5,273 nucleotides of DNA, from NCBI GenBank assembly GCA_024643485.1, contig JAHEMU010000219.1, positions 1 through 5,273 of the forward strand, read 5' to 3'. The DNA comes from Cytophagales bacterium (lineage in GTDB: Bacteria; Bacteroidota; Bacteroidia; Cytophagales; Cyclobacteriaceae). Below, piece after piece: positions 1 to 5,273 of this stretch. Numbering within the stretch: position 1 is the first letter of the stretch; each line of letters opens with the position of its first letter. The position numbers and the translations under genes are program-made. Below the pieces are notes generated by a model. It was not told where the DNA came from, made no database searches, and worked only from the letters and a program-made list of their open reading frames with translations.

Positions 1-311
1 GATTATCTGTGAATTCAGGTGGGAAATTCTATTTAAAGGCAGAGTATGATGAGTTTGGGAATATTTCAAACCCGAGTGACTTGAGCGAATACAGAATGGA
101 AAAGGACATTTGTTTACACCTGAGGTTTGGGAAAGGATGGGTTTTTGATGGTAATGCTGTGGTCATGACTACCCTTGGGTATGGATTTCCATTTAAGAAA
201 AGTGAGCCTGAATTGGTTTCAGGTAAATATAAAAAAGGACGAGAGAATTATGCTAAATTTGTAGCTCCAGGAGGATTGGAGTTAACTATTACTGTTTTAT
301 TTAGAAATTGA
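1..311 (+). CDS. C-terminal fragment of an unidentified protein, possibly an outer-membrane beta-barrel
   Basis: The reading frame is open from the left edge (first full codon at position 3) to a TGA at 309-311, giving about 102 residues. A GTG at position 9 could be taken as a start, but the open frame before it, the lack of any visible leader and the truncated position make an internal codon far more likely. I do not recognise the family. The fragment is rich in aromatic and glycine residues, with short alternating hydrophobic/polar stretches, and its last residues (LELTITVLFRN) have the alternating pattern of a terminal amphipathic beta strand. That is compatible with the closing strand of an outer-membrane beta-barrel or another all-beta envelope protein, but this is inference from composition only. 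No terminator is visible in the 67 bases before the next gene, so co-transcription with the head-GIN gene is possible. Confidence 0.6.
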   Translation, partial: LSVNSGGKFYLKAEYDEFGNISNPSDLSEYRMEKDICLHLRFGKGWVFDGNAVVMTTLGYGFPFKKSEPELVSGKYKKGRENYAKFVAPGGLELTITVLFRN

Positions 312-378
312 TGCAACCTTAAATGAATTGATAGGTCTTTAACACAAATTGAATATTGCATTTTAAAAAATAGGGAAA

Positions 379-1065
379 ATGATAAAGAGAATTAGCGTAT
401 TTGTAACACTTATGAGTTTGTGTTTAGTTGCATTTTCACAACAAAGTGAAGATAGGAAGACGGGAAGTTTTACAGCAATTCGGTCTTCGGAAGGTATCGA
501 TGTTTATCTAAAGAAAGGTACTAAGGAAAGTATACGGGTAAAAGCAGATGATATTGACATAGAGGATGTTATTACTGAAGTAAGCGATGGAACTCTAAAA
601 ATTCATTTGAAAGGTAGTAACCATTATAGAGCAGATGTGACCGTTTATGTGACTTTCGTAAAAATAAATGATTTGTCTGCAAGTTCAGGATCAACAATCA
701 TAGTAGAGGACTTAGTTGAAGCAACAAACTTGGAATTAAGTAGTTCAAGTGCAGGAAATATTGAAGTAAAAGTAAAAGCTGAACGAGTTAAGGTGAATTG
801 TTCAAGTGCTGGAGAGGTGGAAGTAAGTGGAAATACCAATTTCCTGGAAGCCTCTTCAAGTAGTGCAGGTGAAGTAGATGCGTATGATTTAGATGCATCT
901 AAAGTAGAGGCCAAAGCGAGTAGCGGTGGGTCTGTGAAAGTGAATGCGATAAAAGAAATTGATGCTTATGCTTCCAGTGGAGGCGAAGTGCGATATCGTG
1001 GAACACCTGATAAATCTTCTACAGGAAGTAGTAGCGGTGGATCGATAAAGAAGTCAAATGATTAA
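379..1065 (+). CDS. Secreted head-GIN domain (DUF2807) protein
   Basis: This 228-residue protein begins with a typical type I signal peptide: basic MIKR, a hydrophobic core, and a likely cut in or just after AFSQ near residues 18-21. Cys15 is not in a good lipobox, so a lipoprotein is unlikely. The mature part starts with the family pattern of a short strand around FTAIRSSEGIDVYL (residues 31-44), then a region like the putative auto-transporter adhesin head GIN domain (DUF2807), common in Bacteroidota and expected to fold as a right-handed beta-helix. From residue 102 to 221 a turn motif SS(A/G)G or SSGS recurs seven times every 18-21 residues, one per predicted coil. There is no membrane anchor and no obvious type IX secretion C-terminal domain, so a periplasmic or surface location is inferred. 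The family has no settled molecular function. The ATG is preceded by A-rich sequence with AGGGA very close to it. The stop codon lies in the A-tract of the downstream hairpin. Confidence 0.88.
   Translation: MIKRISVFVTLMSLCLVAFSQQSEDRKTGSFTAIRSSEGIDVYLKKGTKESIRVKADDIDIEDVITEVSDGTLKIHLKGSNHYRADVTVYVTFVKINDLSASSGSTIIVEDLVEATNLELSSSSAGNIEVKVKAERVKVNCSSAGEVEVSGNTNFLEASSSSAGEVDAYDLDASKVEAKASSGGSVKVNAIKEIDAYASSGGEVRYRGTPDKSSTGSSSGGSIKKSND
682..1041 (+). repeat. Seven-copy SS(A/G)G repeat region inside the head-GIN gene
   Basis: The encoded turn motif begins at residues 102 (SSGS), 123, 142 and 161 (SSAG), and 181, 199 and 218 (SSGG). Steps are 21, 19, 19, 20, 18 and 19 residues. At DNA level two copies are still close: the 9-mer TTCAAGTGC occurs at 744-752 and again at 801-809, exactly 57 bases or 19 codons apart, and a related TTCAAGTAGTGC follows at 855-866. 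The change from SSAG in the middle to SSGG in the last three coils gives the array a polarity. The pattern fits one repeat per beta-helix turn. Confidence 0.75.
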
Positions 1066-1099
1066 AAAAAAAGGGTGGTTATAAACCACCCTTTTTTTT
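1064..1099. terminator. Bidirectional intrinsic terminator between convergent genes
   Basis: An 8-bp perfect stem GGGTGGTT (1073-1080) / AACCACCC (1084-1091) with a 3-base loop is flanked by nine A residues on the left (1064-1072) and eight T residues on the right (1092-1099). Read on the plus strand, the T-tract terminates the head-GIN transcript; read on the minus strand, the A-tract becomes the U-tract for purB. The flanking A and T tracts can also pair, extending the stem. The TAA stop of the head-GIN gene (1063-1065) and the TAA stop of purB (1098-1100) both sit at the outer edges of these tracts, so one element serves both genes. Confidence 0.92.
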
Positions 1100-2441
1100 A
1101 TCTTCCAGTATAATTTGAGGGGCTAATCGCCTTCAGTTCAGCTTTCAATTGATCACTGATATCCAGTTGATTAATAAAATTGACGATATCCGCTTTTTCA
1201 ATCTTTTTATTGATGCGGGTAAGTTCTTTAAGTGCTTCGTAAGGGTTTGGATAGCCTTCACGACGAAGGATATTTTGAATTCCTTCTGCCACTACAGCCC
1301 AATTATCTTCTAAATCAGCCTCAATAGCACTTTTATTTAATTCAAGTTTATTTAACCCTTTGAGGATTGATTTGAAAGCAATTAAAGTATGTCCGATGGG
1401 AACCCCTAAATTGCGCAGTACTGTAGAGTCTGTTAAATCACGTTGTAATCTACTAATGGGCAATTTTGCAGCTAGGTGTTCGAAATATGCGTTAGCAATT
1501 CCTAAATTACCTTCAGCGTTTTCAAAATCAATCGGGTTGACTTTATGCGGCATAGCCGAAGAACCAATCTCGCCTTGTTTGATTTTTTGCTTGAAATAAT
1601 TCATTGCCACGTATTGCCAAATGTCTTTAGACAAATCAAGAAGGATAGTATTTATTCTTTTAGAAGCGTCGAACCATGCGGCCAAATGATCATAGTGCTC
1701 AATCTGGGTAGTGGGAAAACTTCTACTAAGTTCAAGCGTTTTTTGAACGAAGTCATCAGCGAAAGCATGCCAATCAATAGAGGGGAATGTAACGTAATGT
1801 GCGTTCATGTTTCCTGTAGCGCCTCCAAACTTGGCAGCGTAGGGGACATCATCCAGCATTTCTAATTGCTCTTTTAATCTTGCAGCAAATACATAGATTT
1901 CTTTTCCAAGACGAGTAGGAGTGGCGGGCTGACCGTGTGTTTTAGCCAGCATTGGTATATCCTTCCAATCATTTGCCAAAGTTTCAATGTTGGCAATTAC
2001 TTCAAGTAAGGAAGGGCGAATTTCATTTTGATATGCCTCTTTTAAAGAAAGGGGCACTGAGGTGTTGTTGATATCTTGTGAGGTTAACCCGAAATGAATA
2101 AATTCTTTAAATGCGCTTAATTTAAGGATGTCAAATTTATTTTTAATAAAATATTCAACTGCTTTCACATCGTGATTGGTCGTTTTTTCTATTTCTTTAA
2201 TTTCAAGTGCATTTTCTAAAGTGAAAGTTTCATAGATATTTCTAAGACTTTTAAAATGCACTTCGGATATACCAGAAAGTTGCGGCAATGGCAGCTGACA
2301 AAGAGAAATAAAGTATTCAATTTCTACAAAAACTCTGTATTTTATCAATGCGAATTCTGAAAAGTAGTTTCCTAGATTTTCAGTTTGGCGATGATACCTT
2401 CCGTCAATTGGAGAAATAGCAGTTATATTATTTAATTCCAT
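1098..2441 (-). CDS. purB: Adenylosuccinate lyase
   Basis: PurB belongs to the fumarase/aspartase superfamily and acts twice in cytoplasmic purine synthesis: it splits SAICAR to AICAR plus fumarate, and adenylosuccinate to AMP plus fumarate. The 447-residue protein has the expected full length for the E. coli-type family. The N-terminus carries the characteristic ISPIDGRY (residues 9-16). Further signatures are KTTNHDVKAVEYF (86-98), LTSQDINNTS (119-128), the THGQPATP segment with His169 as the likely general acid, and the superfamily signature GSSAMPHKVNPIDFEN (293-308), whose Ser294/Ser295 pair contains the catalytic base. The ATG at 2441 matches the family start, and a -7 promoter box lies just upstream. 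The gene converges on the head-GIN gene and shares its terminator. It is probably transcribed on its own, although no terminator separates it from the pentapeptide gene 96 bases upstream. I see no missing key residue or truncation. Confidence 0.97.
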   Translation of the reverse strand: MELNNITAISPIDGRYHRQTENLGNYFSEFALIKYRVFVEIEYFISLCQLPLPQLSGISEVHFKSLRNIYETFTLENALEIKEIEKTTNHDVKAVEYFIKNKFDILKLSAFKEFIHFGLTSQDINNTSVPLSLKEAYQNEIRPSLLEVIANIETLANDWKDIPMLAKTHGQPATPTRLGKEIYVFAARLKEQLEMLDDVPYAAKFGGATGNMNAHYVTFPSIDWHAFADDFVQKTLELSRSFPTTQIEHYDHLAAWFDASKRINTILLDLSKDIWQYVAMNYFKQKIKQGEIGSSAMPHKVNPIDFENAEGNLGIANAYFEHLAAKLPISRLQRDLTDSTVLRNLGVPIGHTLIAFKSILKGLNKLELNKSAIEADLEDNWAVVAEGIQNILRREGYPNPYEALKELTRINKKIEKADIVNFINQLDISDQLKAELKAISPSNYTGR

Positions 2442-2463
2442 GGGATGTTCTTAAAATAAGGTG

Positions 2464-2471
2464 CAAAAATA
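2464..2471 (-). promoter_or_regulatory. Probable purB promoter, Bacteroidota -7 box
   Basis: On the minus strand this reads TATTTTTG, a perfect match to the Bacteroidota primary-sigma -7 consensus TAnnTTTG. It would place the transcript start about 15-20 bases before the purB ATG. A clear -33 TTG is not present at the usual spacing; the closest sequence is an ATG trinucleotide about 17 bases upstream, so the upstream element is weak. Confidence 0.55.
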
Positions 2472-2504
2472 CGGAATATTCATTAAAGTACATCGGTTGC
2501 GAAG

Positions 2505-2529
2505 GATAAAAAGGTATAGATCAAAAAGG
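2505..2529. repeat. Tandem AAAAAGG elements downstream of the pentapeptide gene
   Basis: Between the pentapeptide stop and the purB promoter, the core AAAAAGG occurs at 2508-2514 and 2523-2529, 15 bases apart, within GATAAAAAGGTA and TCAAAAAGGATA. The first of these 12-mers is identical to one at 4712-4723, also just downstream of a minus-strand stop codon. On the transcribed strand these are U-runs following ACC or TCC, without a hairpin. No role can be assigned. Confidence 0.4.
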
Positions 2530-2537
2530 ATACAGGG

Positions 2538-3107
2538 TTAACCTTCAACATCGATTCCGTATTGGGCTAGGAATCCAGGTAATTGTTGAAGAGAAACCTT
2601 AATTCCTTTAATTTTATTGGTTTCCGGGTTAATAATTAAGCCTGTTGAGGAACTTAAATTGCAGTTTTCTAGAATGGTTCTATCAAAAATACAATGTTGA
2701 AGTTCACATTCTTCAAATAAAGAAGCTGTGAGATTAGATTCGGTAAAATCCACTTCAACTAGTTTACTATTAATAAACGAAGTGTTTTTCATTATTTTTT
2801 GAAAGAAACCACACACCTGAAGGGTGCTTTTTGTGAATTTCACTTCAAAAAGAAACGCATCAGAATGTTCAAAAAGCAATCCTGTTAATTTACATCCAGA
2901 AAAGTGCACTTTTTGAAATGCACATTTAAAGAGATTGGTATTTGTAAATTCGCAATCAATGAATGTACATTCAATAAACTTGCATTCTAATAAATCACTT
3001 CCTGAAAAAGTGCTTTTAGTGAAAGTGCATTGCTCGTATTCGCCTTTCGGTATCTTGTTTGAATCAGAAGTTAGAAATGTGAATTCTTTTTCAAAAAAAT
3101 AATCCAT
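2538..3107 (-). CDS. Pentapeptide-repeat protein (right-handed quadrilateral beta-helix)
   Basis: The 189-residue protein has no signal peptide or membrane segment and should be cytoplasmic. From about residue 22 to 153 nearly every fifth residue is Phe or Leu (24, 29, 34, 39, 44, 49, 54, 59, 64, 69, 74, 79, then 86, 91, 96 and on to 151), the central position of a pentapeptide-repeat beta-helix, giving about 26 repeats or 6.5 coils. The register slips by two residues at Ser82-Asp83, and the repeat at 104-108 (centre Met106) is weak. All ten cysteines occupy the i-2 position. The tail after residue 157 (KIKGIKVSLQQLPGFLAQYGI, in part) looks like the C-terminal dimerisation segment of Qnr-type proteins. 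Qnr and MfpA relatives mimic DNA and protect gyrase; this protein is acidic (about 25 Asp/Glu versus 17 Lys/Arg), but a gyrase role is only a possibility. Its ATG follows the stop of the GNAT-nitrilase gene by one base, implying translational coupling. Confidence 0.9.
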   Translation of the reverse strand: MDYFFEKEFTFLTSDSNKIPKGEYEQCTFTKSTFSGSDLLECKFIECTFIDCEFTNTNLFKCAFQKVHFSGCKLTGLLFEHSDAFLFEVKFTKSTLQVCGFFQKIMKNTSFINSKLVEVDFTESNLTASLFEECELQHCIFDRTILENCNLSSSTGLIINPETNKIKGIKVSLQQLPGFLAQYGIDVEG

Positions 3108-3108
3108 T

Positions 3109-4644
3109 TCATTTATTTTTCTTTTCCAGAATGAACAAGTCTTTTCTGCGATCCTTCAAGTTTCTTACACTACCAAATTGATTGAGTTCTCTTAATAAGT
3201 CGATGTCCACATCTGCGATAAGAATCATTTCGGTATTAGGAGTTGCTTCCGCTTTAACGCCATTAGCCGGGAATGAAAAATCGCAAGGAGTAAATACCAT
3301 AGATTGAGCAAACTGAATATCCATATTATGGACTTTAGGAAGATTACCAACGCTTCCGGCGATGGCTACATAACATTCATTTTCAATAGCACGAGCTTGA
3401 GCGCAATTTCTTACTCTTGAATATCCATTTTGAGTATCGGTTAAGAAAGGAACGAATAGGATATCCATGCCCTCGTCGGCCAAAATCCTGCTTAATTCTG
3501 GGAATTCAGTATCATAACAAATAAGTACCCCAATTTTTCCGCAGTCTGTATCAAAAGCTTTCAGCGTATATCCACCTTGTAAGCCCCAAACTTTTGCTTC
3601 ATCGGGGGTCACATGCAGTTTTTCATATCGCTCAGTAGAACCGTCTCTTCGGCATAAATAACCAACGTTGTATAGTTTATTGTTGATTACTTCCGGCATA
3701 CTTCCAGAGATAATATTTATGTTATATGAGATCGCTAATTCACTAAATTTAGCCACAATAGCTGAAGTATGGGTTGCTAATTCTCTAATAGCAGCAGCTT
3801 CAGATAAGTGATTATGGTCTGCCATTAAAGGAGCGTTGAAAAACTCAGGGAAGAGTGCAAAATCAGATCTGTATCCAGAAACAGCATCAACGAAGTATTC
3901 GACTTGTTGCATCAGTTCCTCTTCGTTGTCGTAAGGCCTCATTTGCCATTGAATCAATCCTAAACGCACTACTTTTTTGTTAGAAGTAGCTTTTACATTC
4001 GGCTTTTCATAGTATATATTATCCCATTCCAACAATACAGCGAATTCATTGGAAGCTTCGTCACCCTCCAAATACCCTTTTAGTACTCTTGCTGGGTGGA
4101 AGTCGTTTGAAATTTGAAAGTTTAAAACAGGGTCGTGAATTTCCTTTCTTTTTACCTTTTCGATGTATTGTTTAGGAGATAGCTCTTTCGAAAATTTGTG
4201 ATAATTTGGTATTCTTCCACCAAATACAATTCCCTTTAAATTAAGACGCTCACATAGCTCTTTTCTATAATCGTATAAACGTCTTCCTAAGCGCAAACCA
4301 CGATAGTCTGGCTTGATGAAGATGTCGATGCCATAGAGCACATCACCATCATAAGTGTGGGTTTCAAACGTGTAATCACCTGTGATTTTAGCGTAATTAT
4401 GACTGCCTTCAAATTTTTGGTAATCAACGATAATAGACAATGCGCAGCCTGCGATTTTACCATTTACGGTGATGATTACCTGTCCTTCTGGAAATTTTTC
4501 AACCAATGTTCTGATTTGATGCTCTCTCCAATAAGCGTCGGGCATGGTAGAATAGGCCGCAATCATTGTGGATTTTAATTCGGCATAATCTTCTAATTCA
4601 ATATAGCGTAATTCTATATTTTCAATTTCCTGAGGAGTAATCAT
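3109..4644 (-). CDS. GNAT N-acetyltransferase / carbon-nitrogen hydrolase fusion (RimI-nitrilase, class 12 nitrilase type)
   Basis: This 511-residue cytoplasmic protein has two catalytic domains. Residues about 10-150 form a GNAT acetyltransferase: strand IDIFIKPDYRG leads into the acetyl-CoA pyrophosphate loop RGLRLG (115-120), followed by helix RRLYDYRKELCERL. A linker of about 70 residues (150-222) with several charged segments joins it to a nitrilase-superfamily domain (about 225-500). There the Glu-Lys-Cys triad is visible as Glu267 in LFPEFFN, Lys342 in YEKLHVTPDE (with the second Glu at 349) and Cys376 in VLICYDTEFPE. This architecture matches the RimI-fused nitrilases (branch 12 of the superfamily), whose substrates I do not know. 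An amide-hydrolysing or acyl-exchange role is inference. The ATG at 4644 is the first in frame, has an A/T-rich leader without Shine-Dalgarno, and lies about 45 bases from a -7 box. The TGA stop is separated by one A from the pentapeptide ATG, so the two are probably one operon. Confidence 0.93.
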   Translation of the reverse strand: MITPQEIENIELRYIELEDYAELKSTMIAAYSTMPDAYWREHQIRTLVEKFPEGQVIITVNGKIAGCALSIIVDYQKFEGSHNYAKITGDYTFETHTYDGDVLYGIDIFIKPDYRGLRLGRRLYDYRKELCERLNLKGIVFGGRIPNYHKFSKELSPKQYIEKVKRKEIHDPVLNFQISNDFHPARVLKGYLEGDEASNEFAVLLEWDNIYYEKPNVKATSNKKVVRLGLIQWQMRPYDNEEELMQQVEYFVDAVSGYRSDFALFPEFFNAPLMADHNHLSEAAAIRELATHTSAIVAKFSELAISYNINIISGSMPEVINNKLYNVGYLCRRDGSTERYEKLHVTPDEAKVWGLQGGYTLKAFDTDCGKIGVLICYDTEFPELSRILADEGMDILFVPFLTDTQNGYSRVRNCAQARAIENECYVAIAGSVGNLPKVHNMDIQFAQSMVFTPCDFSFPANGVKAEATPNTEMILIADVDIDLLRELNQFGSVRNLKDRRKDLFILEKKNK

Positions 4645-4671
4645 ATTAAATACATTGATTGAAAAATGGCA

Positions 4672-4706
4672 TTATTGCACATTTTGCACAAAGTTAATTC
4701 ATGCAA
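4672..4706. promoter_or_regulatory. Candidate operator: tandem 9-mers and an inverted half-site around the -7 box
   Basis: Two abutting near-identical 9-mers, TTATTGCAC (4672-4680) and ATTTTGCAC (4681-4689), lie where the transcript of the GNAT-nitrilase gene should begin. The TTGCA of the second copy (4684-4688) forms an inverted repeat with TGCAA at 4702-4706, and the 13 bases between them contain the -7 box. This layout would suit a repressor, but the half-sites are short and AT-rich, so chance is a real alternative. Confidence 0.35.
4689..4696 (-). promoter_or_regulatory. Probable promoter -7 box for the GNAT-nitrilase/pentapeptide operon
   Basis: The minus strand reads TAACTTTG, a perfect TAnnTTTG match. 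Transcription would begin around 4680-4685, leaving a leader of roughly 35-40 bases before the ATG. No TTG element is seen 19-21 bases upstream, so the -33 part is missing or weak. There is no hairpin terminator between the mscS-like gene and this box, so read-through from upstream is possible. Confidence 0.5.
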
Positions 4707-4711
4707 TGATT

Positions 4712-4723
4712 GATAAAAAGGTA
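4712..4723. repeat. 12-base element GATAAAAAGGTA shared with 2505-2516
   Basis: This exact 12-mer lies 10 bases beyond the stop codon of the mscS-like gene, and an identical copy lies 21 bases beyond the stop of the pentapeptide gene, in the same orientation relative to both. On the minus strand it reads as a U-run flanked by ACC and ATC. There is no stem beside it, so it is not a classical terminator. Confidence 0.4.
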
Positions 4724-4733
4724 GAATGAAACT

Positions 4734-5273
4734 TTATTTTTTTTGATGTAAGTGTACATCCATTTGAGGGAAAGGGATATTTAAACCTTCTTTACCAAAT
4801 GTATTGTATACTTTTTCATTCATCGAGAAGAACACCCCCCAATAATCTGCGGAATTCACCCAAGCTCGAACGACAATATTTACCGAGCTATCAGCTAAAG
4901 CGGAAATAGCCATAAATACTTCAGGGTCTTTGTGGATGCGTTCGTCGGCATCGGCGAGTGCCTTTATTACTTCTTTTGCTTTTTCTGTACTATCTCCGTA
5001 CGCAATACCAAAAGTCCAGTCAACGCGCCTTTTTGGTTCTGTGGAGTAATTAATTAAGGAAGAATTTGAAAGCCCTCCATTTGGAATAACTATTGTTTTA
5101 TTATCACCTGTTTTCAGTACAGTAGTAAACAATTGAACCTCACTGACAGTTCCCATATAACCTTGTGTTTCGATAAAATCACCCACTTTATAAGGTTTGA
5201 GGATTAGGAGGATAGTTCCTCCTGCGAAATTTTGGAGTGTTCCAGAAAGAGCCATACCCACGGCTAAACCTGC
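4734..5273 (-). CDS. Small-conductance mechanosensitive channel, MscS family (C-terminal part; N-terminus beyond the window)
   Basis: The frame is open to the right edge and gives 179 residues ending in TAA. A GTG at 5261 could be mistaken for a start, but the codons before it (AGLA) continue the conserved pore helix, so the gene is cut, not short. MscS is a homoheptameric inner-membrane channel that opens on membrane tension during hypo-osmotic shock. The visible part starts in the pore-lining helix TM3: AGLAVGMALSGTLQNFAGG aligns with the E. coli segment holding the gate residues Leu105 and Leu109 and the Gly113 hinge. Here the first gate Leu and the Gly are kept and the second gate position is Met. 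The beta domain follows (KPYKVGDFIE, then IVIPNG, a strong family motif), then the alpha/beta domain and the family-typical ending with PFPQMDVHLH. The protein stops soon after, as in simple MscS rather than larger variants. The next gene is 89 bases away on the same strand. Confidence 0.93.
   Translation of the reverse strand, partial: AGLAVGMALSGTLQNFAGGTILLILKPYKVGDFIETQGYMGTVSEVQLFTTVLKTGDNKTIVIPNGGLSNSSLINYSTEPKRRVDWTFGIAYGDSTEKAKEVIKALADADERIHKDPEVFMAISALADSSVNIVVRAWVNSADYWGVFFSMNEKVYNTFGKEGLNIPFPQMDVHLHQKK

Noticed and set aside
9..311. A complete small gene starting at GTG 9
   Set aside because: The frame is already open at the window edge and there is no room to see a leader; a fragment of a longer gene is more likely.
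312..378. Promoter for the head-GIN gene
   Set aside because: I found no good TAnnTTTG box with a spaced TTG in these 67 bases; TATTGCAT near 354 is too weak to call, and co-transcription with the preceding gene is equally possible.
645..914. Minus-strand open frame of 89 codons
   Set aside because: It lies wholly antisense to the Ser/Ala/Gly repeat part of the head-GIN gene; its composition is just the reverse complement of those repeats, and no leader or family resemblance supports it.
1360..1865. Two plus-strand open frames (1360-1599 and 1545-1865)
   Set aside because: Both are antisense to purB, a clear full-length gene. Their proteins have no recognisable motif.
2536..2543. Perfect 8-base palindrome GGTTAACC over the pentapeptide stop codon
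   Set aside because: It has no loop and no U-tract, is too short to be a terminator, and an 8-base palindrome can easily occur by chance.
4357..4578. Plus-strand open frame of 73 codons
   Set aside because: It is antisense to the GNAT domain of the fusion gene and has no independent support.
4652..4722. Imperfect direct repeat built on TGATTGA followed by an A-run and GG, near 4655 and 4707
   Set aside because: Only seven bases are exact and the rest is A-rich, so low complexity explains it.
4734..5261. A complete short MscS starting at GTG 5261
   Set aside because: The codons upstream of that GTG continue the conserved pore helix to the window edge, so the gene is only cut by the window.

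Overview
The window looks like ordinary chromosomal DNA of a Bacteroidota bacterium, probably of the Flavobacteriia/Cytophagia type. Several things suggest this: the base composition is AT-rich; start codons follow A/T-rich leaders rather than strong Shine-Dalgarno sequences; two upstream regions carry a perfect match to the Bacteroidota -7 promoter box TAnnTTTG; and the gene families fit (a secreted head-GIN/DUF2807 protein, an E. coli-type PurB of 447 residues, and a GNAT-nitrilase fusion). This taxonomic call is inference; there is no rRNA or tRNA gene here to confirm it.

Layout. On the plus strand, positions 1-311 hold the C-terminal end of an unidentified protein. A secreted head-GIN domain protein follows at 379-1065. 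A symmetric hairpin at 1064-1099 then separates it from the minus-strand genes. In their own direction of transcription these are: the C-terminal part of an MscS-family mechanosensitive channel (cut by the right edge, ending at 4734), a two-domain GNAT acetyltransferase/carbon-nitrogen hydrolase (4644-3109), a pentapeptide-repeat protein whose start lies one base after the previous stop (3107-2538), and adenylosuccinate lyase purB (2441-1098). Intergenic gaps are all under 100 bases.

How the genes relate. purB is a housekeeping purine-biosynthesis gene with its own probable promoter. MscS protects against hypo-osmotic shock. The most interesting unit is the GNAT-nitrilase fusion with the tightly coupled pentapeptide protein: the spacing implies co-expression, yet neither has a known substrate or partner that I can name. 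The pentapeptide protein places all ten of its cysteines at the same inward-facing repeat position. The promoter region of this pair carries two abutting 9-mers plus an inverted half-site around the -7 box, a possible operator. I see no mobile element, CRISPR array, RNA gene or obvious defence system.
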